This document shows positions 20,456 to 29,742 of a stretch of 46,981 bases of DNA, piece by piece; positions within the stretch are counted from its first letter, which is position 1, and each line of letters opens with the position of its first letter. A model generated the notes under the pieces. That model was given only the letters and a program-made list of their open reading frames with translations. It did no database searches and was not told where the DNA came from. The position numbers and the translations under genes are program-made. Source of the DNA: Nitrospira sp. (GTDB lineage Bacteria; Nitrospirota; Nitrospiria; SBBL01; JAADHI01). The stretch lies in assembly GCA_027020665.1 (NCBI GenBank), contig JALUVJ010000080.1, positions 1 to 46,981 of the forward strand. Reading direction: 5' to 3'.

Positions 20456-21259
20456 ATGAAATTAAAAAGAAAAATCCGTGTTCATTCGCATGGTTTTTTG
20501 CAGGGCGCGCTGTTTTTTCTGCTTTGCTTGATGCCTGCCTGCGGCGGCATTGTTCCGGCATCGGGGCCGAAGGTGGTTTCAAGCAGCCCGTCGGATGAAA
20601 ACAACACTGACTTCCCCTTAAACCGGGGGCTCAGTGTGACCTTCAACAAAACCATGAATGCCGAAACCCTGAACGAAAAGACCTTCTTTCTTCATGAAGC
20701 CGGCATACCGACCGCGATTCCGGCCAGGATCGCAACGGACGGCATTACCGCGCGTCTCAAACCGCTGTCCAATCTGAAGTTTTCAACATCCTACGTCTTC
20801 ACCGTAAACCGGGGCGCGACTGACAAGGCCGGCAACGCATTGTCCGAGGTGTTTGCGCAGAGGCTCACCACGCTTGCCGCGCCGGCACCGGGCCCGGTTC
20901 CGGATCCCGGCGCCGGATTGGATACGGAAGCGCCCCGCATCCTCTCCGTCAGCCCCTCAAACGGGGCATCCGATGTGCGGCTTGACAGCATCATAACCGT
21001 TCTCTTCAGCGAGCCCGTCGATCCGGCGACGCTGACCGCGGAGACCTTCGACCTCAGCAAGGGCGCACAGGCAAAAAACCTCTTTTTGTCGGGACAAATG
21101 GCCGTTTTCGAGCCCGAAGCGGATCTCAGGCCGGACGAACACTACAATGTTACAATCACTACAGGTATCAAAGATCTGGCAGGAAATGCCCTTGCTTCGG
21201 ATTTTATTTGGACTTTTTCGACAGAAGATGATGACGAAGATGAGGAGGACTTCAATTAA
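20456..21259 (+). CDS. Lipoprotein with two SbsA/Big_5-type Ig-like domains and acidic C-terminal tail
   Basis: Lipobox LMPACGG; repeats PKVVSSSPSDENN...LSVTFNKTMNAETL and PRILSVSPSNGASDVRLDSIITVLFSEPVDPATL; ends EDDDEDEEDFN. Confidence 0.82.
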   Translation: MKLKRKIRVHSHGFLQGALFFLLCLMPACGGIVPASGPKVVSSSPSDENNTDFPLNRGLSVTFNKTMNAETLNEKTFFLHEAGIPTAIPARIATDGITARLKPLSNLKFSTSYVFTVNRGATDKAGNALSEVFAQRLTTLAAPAPGPVPDPGAGLDTEAPRILSVSPSNGASDVRLDSIITVLFSEPVDPATLTAETFDLSKGAQAKNLFLSGQMAVFEPEADLRPDEHYNVTITTGIKDLAGNALASDFIWTFSTEDDDEDEEDFN

Positions 21260-21273
21260 AAACGCAGGGCTTT

Positions 21274-21300
21274 AAGGAAGCGCTGATTAAGTCATGAATT
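21274..21300. repeat. Dispersed short intergenic repeat, copy 1
   Basis: aaggaagcgctgattaagtcatgaatt; complement of 46075-46102 with few mismatches. Confidence 0.65.
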
Positions 21301-21363
21301 GTTTTTTCGAGGCCAAAATTCCCGGCTTCGGCGGTCATCGCAAAGGCACGCGTGATTTTCGTT

Positions 21364-22134
21364 CTACTTTTCCGGCATGATTTTGAGGACTTCTTTGATG
21401 ACGCTTGATGTTTTCGGGATGGGGCCGATTTCCGGGAATGCAACGGTTTCGATTGATTTGACCATGCCGACATCCAGTGCAAACCAGGTGGTGGTTTTGT
21501 CGGTGAGTTCAACGACCGTATTGTTTGAGGAAAGCGTGAATTTAATACTCATAAACCCGTTGAGCTTGAAGGCATCTTTAAATACACCGGCAGGGACGGA
21601 AACCGTTTCAAACCCTGCTACAGTCACTTCTGCTTTCACTTCCGCCAATTCTTCAATCCCGTCCTGATCCAAATCCCGTCCGAAAGGAACGGCCTTTTTT
21701 TCAACCTGCACAAAGGATTCACCGACATGCAGGGGAAATTTCATCACTAAATAGGGTACCAGTTTTTCTTCAAAAGCCGTGGTGGGCTCGCCGCCGTGAT
21801 AAACAATGCTGTCCGCATTGCGTGAAAAATAACTCTGCGAAGGCCCTTGATTGCCTTCATTGCTTTCGGTAAAGACTATGACGTTTACCCCGTCTTTTTG
21901 CTTAAAGCCTTTGACCGTCGTAATGTTTGTAAAGGTTGCAATTTGCTGAATTTTTTCTTCAATCGTGCCCTCATAGGTCCAGCGCATCCCGACCTCATCG
22001 GGAAAATAACGCCCGGCATCTTTGACCGGCGGCGCGGCGTTAAGTGATGCGGCTGTGCCGACAAGCAGGCCCGAGAGTACATAAAAAAAGAGAGGGGATC
22101 TTTTTAGAACATCTTTAAAATATTGCGTCATCAC
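21364..22134 (-). CDS. Secreted hypothetical protein
   Basis: 256 aa with N-terminal signal peptide and DAGRYFPDEVGMRWTYEGT; no family recognised with confidence. Confidence 0.7.
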   Translation of the reverse strand: MMTQYFKDVLKRSPLFFYVLSGLLVGTAASLNAAPPVKDAGRYFPDEVGMRWTYEGTIEEKIQQIATFTNITTVKGFKQKDGVNVIVFTESNEGNQGPSQSYFSRNADSIVYHGGEPTTAFEEKLVPYLVMKFPLHVGESFVQVEKKAVPFGRDLDQDGIEELAEVKAEVTVAGFETVSVPAGVFKDAFKLNGFMSIKFTLSSNNTVVELTDKTTTWFALDVGMVKSIETVAFPEIGPIPKTSSVIKEVLKIMPEK

Positions 22135-22162
22135 TCCTCCTCATTTAATCCGCGTTTCCTTA

Positions 22163-23362
22163 TCATCGCCCGCCCCGCCCTTGGTTTTTGGGAAAGGCTT
22201 TGATCCAGGGCGTTTGATCGGGGGTGCCGAATTTTTTGATTGCTTCAATGCGTTCCCCGTCCCATCCGTTTTTTTCGATGCGTTTCGCCAAGGCAAAAAC
22301 ATCGAGTGACGAAACTTCATCCCAAAGTCCGGCGGCTCTGACCGCCTCTTCCAGTTTTTGACGACCCGGGTCTTTTCGGCCGGGGAATTTGATGTTGTTG
22401 TAAAATTTGACCAAAATTTTGTGATCTTTAGTGAAGACGGTTTCGACGCCCTTCTTTTTTGTGTAATCGGTGAGGGCTTCTTTGACTTTTTTAAGTTCCT
22501 TTTTGATCTTTTCTTCTTCGGCCTGCAAATAAACCAGTCGTTCACCCAACTGCACACCGGTCTCTCCCTCGTATTCATTTTTGGGCAGGTTTTGGGTTTC
22601 AAAAAGATGTTTGAATTGCGGGCAAATGGCTTGATGTTCACACCAGTTGCAAAGACCGCTCTTTTTGCTGGGAAAGGTTGTGGCGGATTCGATTTCCCGA
22701 ATCAGCGCGATGGTTTCCTCGCGCAGCGTTTCCAGCGCTTCCGCACTGCGACGGGAATGAATTTCCTGATCAAACATTAAATAATGCCAAACCAGCTCCA
22801 CCTCTTCGACATCCGGCCAGAGTTGTTTGATCGCCATTTGATAATAGGCCAACTGACGGTCTTCATCAAGATCCTGCTGGCTGGGAAGGAAGGATTTGGC
22901 TTTGTAATCATGAATCCAAACCACCTTGTCTTTGGGCTGGCTGATGCGATCAATGAATCCGATCAGTCTGTACTTGCCTTCCGCATCCAAATTCAATTCG
23001 ATGCGATGCTCAATGCCCAAAGTACGGCCCTGGTCAAAAGGCGCATAACGATTGTAATAATCCACGATACATTTTTCACCCAAGGCCTCGTAATTATCAG
23101 GCGTCAAGTCTTCACGGACGATTTTTACCTCGTCGTGCCAGGCCTTTCGAAAGCTTCGATGATAAAAATCCAGCAGGGATTCCAACGTCACGGTCTTACA
23201 AAATTTGAGATCCGTGTAAAGTGTTTCAAGCGTTTCATGCACACGCGAGCCCATGAAGGCTTCGATGCCTTCGGAATCGGTCGTGATGCCGTCGATATAA
23301 GTAAATTTAAATTTTTGCGGACATTGCCGGTAGGTATCCAAACGGGAGGCGGAATAAAGCAT
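22163..23362 (-). CDS. PD-(D/E)XK nuclease family protein (RecB/Cas4-like) with probable Fe-S cluster cysteines
   Basis: SASRLDTYRQCPQKFKFTY...; GSRVHETLE; GFIDRI...VWIHDYKAK; CNWCEHQAICPQF. Confidence 0.88.
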   Translation of the reverse strand: MLYSASRLDTYRQCPQKFKFTYIDGITTDSEGIEAFMGSRVHETLETLYTDLKFCKTVTLESLLDFYHRSFRKAWHDEVKIVREDLTPDNYEALGEKCIVDYYNRYAPFDQGRTLGIEHRIELNLDAEGKYRLIGFIDRISQPKDKVVWIHDYKAKSFLPSQQDLDEDRQLAYYQMAIKQLWPDVEEVELVWHYLMFDQEIHSRRSAEALETLREETIALIREIESATTFPSKKSGLCNWCEHQAICPQFKHLFETQNLPKNEYEGETGVQLGERLVYLQAEEEKIKKELKKVKEALTDYTKKKGVETVFTKDHKILVKFYNNIKFPGRKDPGRQKLEEAVRAAGLWDEVSSLDVFALAKRIEKNGWDGERIEAIKKFGTPDQTPWIKAFPKNQGRGGR

Positions 23363-23453
23363 CTTTTACTCTTTCGGGTTAAATCATCAAAACGAAAGGA
23401 ATTGTACTGGGGCGATTGGAAGAAGTCAAAACGACATTTTAAAAGCAACTCAA

Positions 23454-23476
23454 ATTTAATCAGCGCTTTCTTTTAA
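23454..23476. repeat. Dispersed short intergenic repeat, copy 2
   Basis: atttaatcagcgctttcttttaa. Confidence 0.5.
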
Positions 23477-23602
23477 AAAACGAAGGGCCTCACCTTGTAT
23501 TCTGCATAGGCGGGGGCAGACGGTTTTTTCAAGGCAAGCGGACCAAATGAAGCGGTTAAGGACGTTTTTGAGAATAAAAAGGTGTCCCGCGCGGTGCAGG
23601 CG

Positions 23603-24103
23603 CTATTCTATTTTTGTGTAAATCCCTTCCACAAGACATTCTGAATGCTCAATGTGTAAACTGCCAAAACCGGTTCCGCTCAAGGAGAGGACGGCCTGTC
23701 GATTTTGCGCAAGACGGTCGCACCCTTTTGTTTTAATGTACGAAGCCGTATCTAAAACGGCATACCAATCTTCCTCTTCGCGCGTGACGGTCACAGCGTA
23801 ACTGCCCATCCCTTCAACACTCCGTTTGTAGGCCGCCTTGACCTCACATTTTTCCTCGGCTTGACGAAAGCGGATTATTTTGGAGTCCGTATCGATCTTA
23901 AGAAAAGGGCCTTGATGCTGAGCCATTTCATCGCAGTTTCGGGTTTGAATCAAAATGGGTTTTTCGAAAAGCTTGAAAAAATTTTTTGAGATTTTTACGG
24001 CTTCGATCTCAAAATCTTCCGCATATACAAGCGGCGCAAAAAGAATCATGAGCATCAGGAATTTGAATAGCACAACATTTAAAACTGAGGGGGGTTCATT
24101 CAT
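23603..24103 (-). CDS. Secreted hypothetical protein
   Basis: 166 aa; signal peptide FKFLMLMILFAPLVYAEDFEIEA. Confidence 0.6.
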   Translation of the reverse strand: MNEPPSVLNVVLFKFLMLMILFAPLVYAEDFEIEAVKISKNFFKLFEKPILIQTRNCDEMAQHQGPFLKIDTDSKIIRFRQAEEKCEVKAAYKRSVEGMGSYAVTVTREEEDWYAVLDTASYIKTKGCDRLAQNRQAVLSLSGTGFGSLHIEHSECLVEGIYTKIE

Positions 24104-24132
24104 GTGTGAGTCATAAATTATTGGAATAACGG

Positions 24133-24204
24133 AGCCGGCGAGTGGAATTGAACCACCGACCTGCTGATTACGAATCAGCTGCTCTGCCCCTGAGCTACGC
24201 CGGC
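24133..24204 (-). tRNA. tRNA-Thr (anticodon CGT)
   Basis: Minus strand GCCGGCGTAGCTCAGGGGCAGAGCAGCTGATTCGTAATCAGCAGGTCGGTGGTTCAATTCCACTCGCCGGCT folds as a cloverleaf; loop TTCGTAA. Confidence 0.95.
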
Positions 24205-24236
24205 AAAAAGAGAGGATGAATACGAGAAGCGGAATT

Positions 24237-25238
24237 TCAGTTCAACTCAACAGCAGATTCTCCCAAAATGTCCTTGTGTACAACCTGACCGCTCGGCCCA
24301 AACGGACCCAAGTCACGACCGTCTAGTTGTACACGAACACCGCCCGCATTGCCAAGTGTTAAACGAAATTTTTTACTGGCCTTCCATTCAACGGCGTCAT
24401 TGGGTTGAAGCAAGGCTTCCCGAACATCTTCATCGTCGATCGTCACCTGAACCCACGAGGCTTCCATCGCTTCCAGGGAGAGCACGTATTCTTTGACCTC
24501 CTCCACATCAGCCTGCAAGCCCTGCAAATCCGAAGTATCTTCCACAGGATCGGCATCACGGACTTCTGTCGGATCAGGGAGATCCGTCGGAGCGGTCATT
24601 GCAACCTCCGTTTCCGGATCCTCCGGCTTAAGCGTATCCATCTTGCCTTCATCTTCATCGGAAGCCGCTTCGGGTTCAGGCGGCATGGTTTTATCTTCCG
24701 AAGGAAGAGGGGTTTCCGGAGCAATGGGGTCCGGGAAGGGAAGAGCTTCGGAAACAAGTTCCGTTTCTAAAATTTCGGGCAAAACCGGGTTTTCCGGCGC
24801 GCTGACCTTCGGGGGCAATATGGAAGACAATACATTGATTTCTTTGTCTTTTTTAGAGAGCAAGCCCACCAAGGTTAAAAGTGCGAAAACCAAGCCCGCA
24901 ACCGATAAGACAATGCGGCGGGGAAAGGGCAGACGATTTGATTTTTCCACCTGAACATGGGATAAAATCTTATCCCGCGCTTTAGAGTCGGAAAAGGGTT
25001 CACTGGGTGTTGCGTATTCGGAGAAGGCTTCTGTGATCCGCCTGTGATCCACCCCCACACATTCCGCATAACTTCTTAAAAAACCCTTCGCGGTGACTTG
25101 ATTTGGTAACAGGTCTAGGCGGTTCGTTTCTATGGCTTCAATAAAACGAACCGGAATACGCGTAAGCGAGACAAGTTCTTCAATGGAAATGTTCTGTTCT
25201 TCCCGTTTTTGTTGCAGGTATTCCCCTAAATTTTCCAT
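24237..25238 (-). CDS. rodZ: RodZ-like HTH membrane protein
   Basis: MENLGEYLQQKREEQNISIEELVSLTRIPVRFIEAIETNRLDLLPNQVTAKGFLRSYAE (HTH_25), single TM, C-terminal SWVQVTIDDEDVREALLQPNDAVEWKASKKFRLTLGNAGGVRVQLDGRDL (DUF4115). Confidence 0.88.
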   Translation of the reverse strand: MENLGEYLQQKREEQNISIEELVSLTRIPVRFIEAIETNRLDLLPNQVTAKGFLRSYAECVGVDHRRITEAFSEYATPSEPFSDSKARDKILSHVQVEKSNRLPFPRRIVLSVAGLVFALLTLVGLLSKKDKEINVLSSILPPKVSAPENPVLPEILETELVSEALPFPDPIAPETPLPSEDKTMPPEPEAASDEDEGKMDTLKPEDPETEVAMTAPTDLPDPTEVRDADPVEDTSDLQGLQADVEEVKEYVLSLEAMEASWVQVTIDDEDVREALLQPNDAVEWKASKKFRLTLGNAGGVRVQLDGRDLGPFGPSGQVVHKDILGESAVELN

Positions 25239-25281
25239 TTTATTTTTTCACATCAGGAGGCCGAAGCAGATAAGCTTCCTT

Positions 25282-26049
25282 TTATTCCCTTGGATTTAAA
25301 CATGATCTCAGGTCTTTTTCTTCCGCAAGCTTCGGGGACAAGGTGATGACTTCTTGAAACGCTTTGTCCGCCAGGGGCTTGTCCCCTTCTTGCTGGTAAA
25401 TGCAGGCGAGGTTGTAATGGGCATTGATATCCTTCGGTTCAATTTGCAATACCCTTTTGTAGGAGGCAATCGATTTTTTTGTATCGCCCATCTTGGAATA
25501 AACCCGGCCAAGCAAGTTATGAACCGGAACGATGTTCGGGTTAACACGCAGCGCATTTTTCAGGGCAGCCACGGCATCCTCATATTTTTTCTGCCGCACA
25601 TAAACCAAACCCAAATTCCAATACGGTTTTTCCGGGGTTTCGTATTCTAAATTTTTAAGTGCATTTTTGTAAGATGCCGTGGCTTTTTCAAAATCCCCTT
25701 GCAATGAATAGACACGGCCTAAATAATTGTATGCTTCGGAATATTCGGAGTCGATTGAAATCGCTTTTTGAAAAGCGGCAACGGCTTTTTCATAGCTTTC
25801 TTGCTGAAAATAGATATGGCCCAGCGCATAATAGGCATCCCGATGGCGCGGGTCCAACTTGATGGTTTTTTGAAATTCAATATAGGCTTTTTGAATGGCG
25901 GGTTTCTCACCCATGAGATGGGCGATGCCCAGCTTATAATGCGAGCTTGCGGTCCGCTCCCTTTTTATCCGGGATTCGCTCATGCCGCAACCGACCAAGA
26001 GCGACAGGGTCAAAAGCAGGAGGGAAATTTTCCACGTCGTGATATGCAT
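25282..26049 (-). CDS. TPR-repeat lipoprotein (PilF/PilW-like)
   Basis: Lipobox LLVGCGMS; multiple TPR units (DAYYALGHIYFQQESYEKAVAAFQKAI...). Confidence 0.85.
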   Translation of the reverse strand: MHITTWKISLLLLTLSLLVGCGMSESRIKRERTASSHYKLGIAHLMGEKPAIQKAYIEFQKTIKLDPRHRDAYYALGHIYFQQESYEKAVAAFQKAISIDSEYSEAYNYLGRVYSLQGDFEKATASYKNALKNLEYETPEKPYWNLGLVYVRQKKYEDAVAALKNALRVNPNIVPVHNLLGRVYSKMGDTKKSIASYKRVLQIEPKDINAHYNLACIYQQEGDKPLADKAFQEVITLSPKLAEEKDLRSCLNPRE

Positions 26050-26051
26050 GT

Positions 26052-26960
26052 TTAAATATTTTCAAATGCGGTCAAAGCTTTAAAGGCCTGGAAACGGCTT
26101 TTAATCTCTTCCTGCTTGAGGGCGCGCATGCGATCCAGACTAAAGGCTTCGACATTAAAAGAAGCCATCGTGCTGCCGTAAACGACTGCCTGGCGAATGG
26201 TGGCATCATTCGTTTTATCGCAGGTTGCAAGGTAGCCCATAAACCCGCCGGCAAAAGAATCGCCGGCACCGGTCGGATCAAAAACTTGTTCCAGGGGGAA
26301 CGCCGGGGCTGAAAAAATTGTCTGATTCTTGAACATTAAGGCCCCGTATTCGCCTTGTTTGATCACCAAAATCCGCGGGCCGTAAGACATTATTTTTTTA
26401 GCAGCTTTTACAAGATTGACTTCCCGGGCCAATTCCCGCGCTTCTCCGTCATTAATAATCAAAATATCGACCGAAGCAAGGGTTTGAATCAGGGCGTCCA
26501 ACTTACCCTCAATCCAAAAATTCATGGTGTCGCAAGCCACAAGCTTCGGGTTTTCCACCTGCTTCAACACTTCGAGTTGCAAGGCGGGATCAATATTTGC
26601 CAAAAAAACAACGGGAGAATCCCGGTAGGATTGCGGCAAGTCTGGGTGAAAAGACTCAAAGACATTGAGCTCGGTCTCAAGTGTTTTAGCCTCATTCAAT
26701 TGATAGCTGTATTCTCCTTTCCAGCGGAAGGTCCGACCCGGACGCCGTTCAATTCCCTCGATATTGATGCCTCGGCTTTTTAGAAAATCGAGGTGTTCTT
26801 CCGGGAAATCCTCTCCGATCACGGCAACAAGGCGGACATCCGTAAAATAGCTCGCCGCAGTTGAAAAATAGGCGGCAGAGCCCCCTAAAACCGACTCGGC
26901 TTCCCCAAAGGGTGTTTTTACGGAATCAAAAGCAACGGAGCCGACAACCAATAGACTCAT
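26052..26960 (-). CDS. PfkB-family sugar/nucleoside kinase
   Basis: MSLLVVGSVAFDSVKTPFG...GGSAAYFSTAASYF; C-terminal DPTGAGDSFAGGFMGYLA. Confidence 0.9.
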   Translation of the reverse strand: MSLLVVGSVAFDSVKTPFGEAESVLGGSAAYFSTAASYFTDVRLVAVIGEDFPEEHLDFLKSRGINIEGIERRPGRTFRWKGEYSYQLNEAKTLETELNVFESFHPDLPQSYRDSPVVFLANIDPALQLEVLKQVENPKLVACDTMNFWIEGKLDALIQTLASVDILIINDGEARELAREVNLVKAAKKIMSYGPRILVIKQGEYGALMFKNQTIFSAPAFPLEQVFDPTGAGDSFAGGFMGYLATCDKTNDATIRQAVVYGSTMASFNVEAFSLDRMRALKQEEIKSRFQAFKALTAFENI

Positions 26961-27015
26961 GTGATCTCCATACATTTATTCAAAATCAAGGTCGGGCAAT
27001 CCCTAAAATCGGTGT

Positions 27016-27780
27016 TCAACATCCGGTTGAAACGGGCAGCGCCGTTTTTCCGTGTTCCGACATTGTGCGCGCCATCTCAGACATCAGGCTCCGTGTTAAG
27101 GTCGTAAAGATATCATCCATCCGTACTCTTTCCAGTCTAACAGGTTCGGAAATTTCTGCGCGCCCCACACCCATCCACACGCGCTTTCCACAGATCGCAT
27201 CCCAGACCTCGCCTTCAAGTACGATTTGTTTTTGGACTTGATCGGGGAAATGCTCCGGGCCGGAAGAAAAAACATAGACCTTTCCTGCAACCCCGTCTTC
27301 AGCGTATTGCGGCATCTGTGTCGCGGTGTGTTTTTCGTTGACGGGTACCTGTGCAAGGAAAAGATAACGCACGCCTTCGATTCGCCCCCATTCCGCAAGC
27401 GTCGAAGGGTCCATCACCCGCCGCAGGGCGTAGTCTTCCAAAAAACGATTTAGCTCGGGATAACGTCCGGCGGCCCGTGCCCGCCGAATCAGATCCGAAC
27501 GCGGCACGACGCGGGTTTCGGGAAACACGGCCCGTAAGCCCTGAAAGAGCTCAAAAGCGGCATTCTGACGCAAGACATGCGGGCCGCCTTTCAAAATGCC
27601 GAGAATGGCCACACCGCCTTGATCCAGGGCTTCATTTGTAAAACCGGGCACATACAGGTTTGTGGTTATTTTTTCTTGAATGGGCGGAAAGGGCTGCTTC
27701 AGCGCCTCTGAGGAGGGCACGGTAAAATGCGTTGCGCAACCGCTCAGCAAAACCAAAAAGATAACAAAAAATCGCTTCAC
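27016..27780 (-). CDS. Hypothetical lipoprotein
   Basis: Signal MKRFFVIFLVLLSGCATHF with lipobox LSGC; overlaps mtnP stop by 4 nt. Confidence 0.75.
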   Translation of the reverse strand: MKRFFVIFLVLLSGCATHFTVPSSEALKQPFPPIQEKITTNLYVPGFTNEALDQGGVAILGILKGGPHVLRQNAAFELFQGLRAVFPETRVVPRSDLIRRARAAGRYPELNRFLEDYALRRVMDPSTLAEWGRIEGVRYLFLAQVPVNEKHTATQMPQYAEDGVAGKVYVFSSGPEHFPDQVQKQIVLEGEVWDAICGKRVWMGVGRAEISEPVRLERVRMDDIFTTLTRSLMSEMARTMSEHGKTALPVSTGC

Positions 27781-28679
27781 GAAATATAGGCCCCGATGAT
27801 CGGCTTGAGTTTTGCTTTCAATGAGGCAGACACCGCTTCAGCCGGTGTGGCAATGGCATTTTTCAAGGCGGAAACACAGCGACAAGTGCGTTTCCCGTCT
27901 ACCTTTTTCACGACGGCCTGAAGTAATTTTTTTGAGAAAAGCACGTTGTCTCTGAGGACCTGAAGAATCGTCTCGACGGTCACGGGGGCTTCTGAAACAT
28001 GCCAACAATCGTAATCGGTAGAAAGCGCGATGGTGACGTAACAAATCTCGGCTTCCCGCGCAAGCTTTGCCTCCGTGGCATTGGTCATCCCGATGACGGA
28101 AACATCCCAGCCGCGATGGACTTCCGACTCCGCCTTTGTGGAAAACTGAGGCCCTTCCATGCAAAGATAAGTGCCGCCGCGATGCACCGTCCCCCCGATT
28201 TCCTCAGCGGTATCCGAGACGGAGAGCGCAAGATCAGGACATACCGGATGCGCCATGCTCACGTGCGCCACAATGCCCCCCCCAAAAAAGCTGCTTTTGC
28301 GCCCCTTGGTCAAATCATAAAATTGATCGGGAACGGCAATGTGTCCGGGCGCCACTTCTTCTTTCATGCTGCCCACGGCACTGACGGAAAGAATGCGCTC
28401 AACCCCCAATTTTTTCAGGGCAAAGATATTTGCGCGATAATTGATTTCAGAAGGCAGAATCGTATGATGTTGCCCGTGACGCGATAAAAAAGCAACCGGA
28501 ACCCCTTCAAGGTGTCCCAAAATCAAGTCGTCGGACGGCGCGCCGAAGGGAGTATCCATTGTGATTGAGTTTGTGTCTTTTAGGGCATCCATCCGGTAGA
28601 GGCCGCTACCGCCGAGGATGCCGATCCTGGCCTGCTGCGCGGCTGATTGATCTGACAAATTCCGTCCCTCCCAAATCAT
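27777..28679 (-). CDS. mtnP: S-methyl-5'-thioadenosine phosphorylase
   Basis: IGILGGSGLY...PFGAPSDDLILG...FLSRHGQHHTILPSEINYRANIFALKKLGVERILSVSAVGSMKE; MEGPQFSTKAESE. Confidence 0.95.
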   Translation of the reverse strand: MIWEGRNLSDQSAAQQARIGILGGSGLYRMDALKDTNSITMDTPFGAPSDDLILGHLEGVPVAFLSRHGQHHTILPSEINYRANIFALKKLGVERILSVSAVGSMKEEVAPGHIAVPDQFYDLTKGRKSSFFGGGIVAHVSMAHPVCPDLALSVSDTAEEIGGTVHRGGTYLCMEGPQFSTKAESEVHRGWDVSVIGMTNATEAKLAREAEICYVTIALSTDYDCWHVSEAPVTVETILQVLRDNVLFSKKLLQAVVKKVDGKRTCRCVSALKNAIATPAEAVSASLKAKLKPIIGAYIS

Positions 28680-28688
28680 CGGCTGGGA

Positions 28689-29651
28689 TTATAACACACT
28701 GTCTTCTTTCTTCAAGCGCATTATGCGGTCCGCCGTTTCTGCTGCCCCTTCATCTCTTTTAAGATCAATCCATTGTATATTTTGATCCGCGCGAAACCAG
28801 GTCATTTGACGCTTGGCAAAACGCCGCGTATCCCGCTTTAAAACTGCAATGGCCTCATCCAGGGATTGCAGGCCCTTGAGATAAGGGATCATCTGTCGAT
28901 ACCCCAGCCCCCGCATGGCAGGCAGGTCTTCCGAAAGCCCCGCAGCCAAAAGCCTTTCGACCTCTTCAACAAGCCCTGCCGCAATGTAAGTGTCCACACG
29001 CGCCTCAATGCGTTGATACAAAACATCACGATCCCGCCTTAAACCAATTAACCGGTGAGGCGTCGTCCGCTTCGCATGGGCCGCCGCGTCTTCCAAATGA
29101 ATTTCAGAAATCGACCGCCCCGTAAGATGCCGCACTTCCAGCGCGCGCACAATGCGAGGCACATCCCGTTCATGGGTTTTTTCTGCCGTGAGCGGATCGC
29201 GTTTTAACAAGTCCCGGTGAAGCGTTCCGGGGCCTTCTGCTTTTTCTCTGGCCATTAGATTTTCACGATAGGCCCAATCCGCGGGCGGCCCCGCCCAGAG
29301 ACCGTACAGCAGGGTTTTGAGATATAAACCCGTGCCGCCTTCGATAAGAATTTTTTTTCCCGCAGCCGTCATTTCCGCAATCAGGGACTCGGCCGCACGT
29401 TTGTACGCCCCTGCCGAAAAAAATTGATGCGGCGGGACGAAGTCGATGAGGTGACGTTTGACCTTCTTTCTCGCAGCCTGATCCGGTTTTCCCGTGCCGA
29501 TCTCCAGTGTCTGATAAACCTGGCGCGAATCCGCAATCAGGATCTCTGTCTCAAATTGTCGAGCCAAAATTTCCGCAACGGCACTTTTACCCACCGCAGT
29601 CGGCCCGACAAGGACGAGCCATTTTTTATTCGGATTTATTTGATTCAACAC
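28689..29651 (-). CDS. miaA: tRNA dimethylallyltransferase (GTG start)
   Basis: LVLVGPTAVGKSAVAEILARQF...IADSRQVYQTLEIGTGKP...GGTGLYLKTLLYGL; RFAKRQMTWFRAD. Confidence 0.96.
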   Translation of the reverse strand: MLNQINPNKKWLVLVGPTAVGKSAVAEILARQFETEILIADSRQVYQTLEIGTGKPDQAARKKVKRHLIDFVPPHQFFSAGAYKRAAESLIAEMTAAGKKILIEGGTGLYLKTLLYGLWAGPPADWAYRENLMAREKAEGPGTLHRDLLKRDPLTAEKTHERDVPRIVRALEVRHLTGRSISEIHLEDAAAHAKRTTPHRLIGLRRDRDVLYQRIEARVDTYIAAGLVEEVERLLAAGLSEDLPAMRGLGYRQMIPYLKGLQSLDEAIAVLKRDTRRFAKRQMTWFRADQNIQWIDLKRDEGAAETADRIMRLKKEDSVL

Positions 29652-29652
29652 A

Positions 29653-29671
29653 GACTTAATCAGCGTTTCCT
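29653..29671. repeat. Dispersed short intergenic repeat, copy 3, directly upstream of miaA start
   Basis: gacttaatcagcgtttcct. Confidence 0.5.
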
Positions 29672-29742
29672 CAAGAAAGCCGATTTACAATCTTTTTTGC
29701 AAGAGCGGATTTTGAAACACAGTCGATCACCTTGATAAGGAA

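Noticed and set aside
22784-23476. 230-aa plus-strand ORF
   Set aside because: Antisense to the PD-(D/E)XK gene, which has real motifs; the opposite frame has none.
24405-24954. Plus-strand Ser/Gly-rich ORFs of 121 and 153 aa
   Set aside because: Antisense to rodZ Pro/Glu-rich linker; shadow ORFs.
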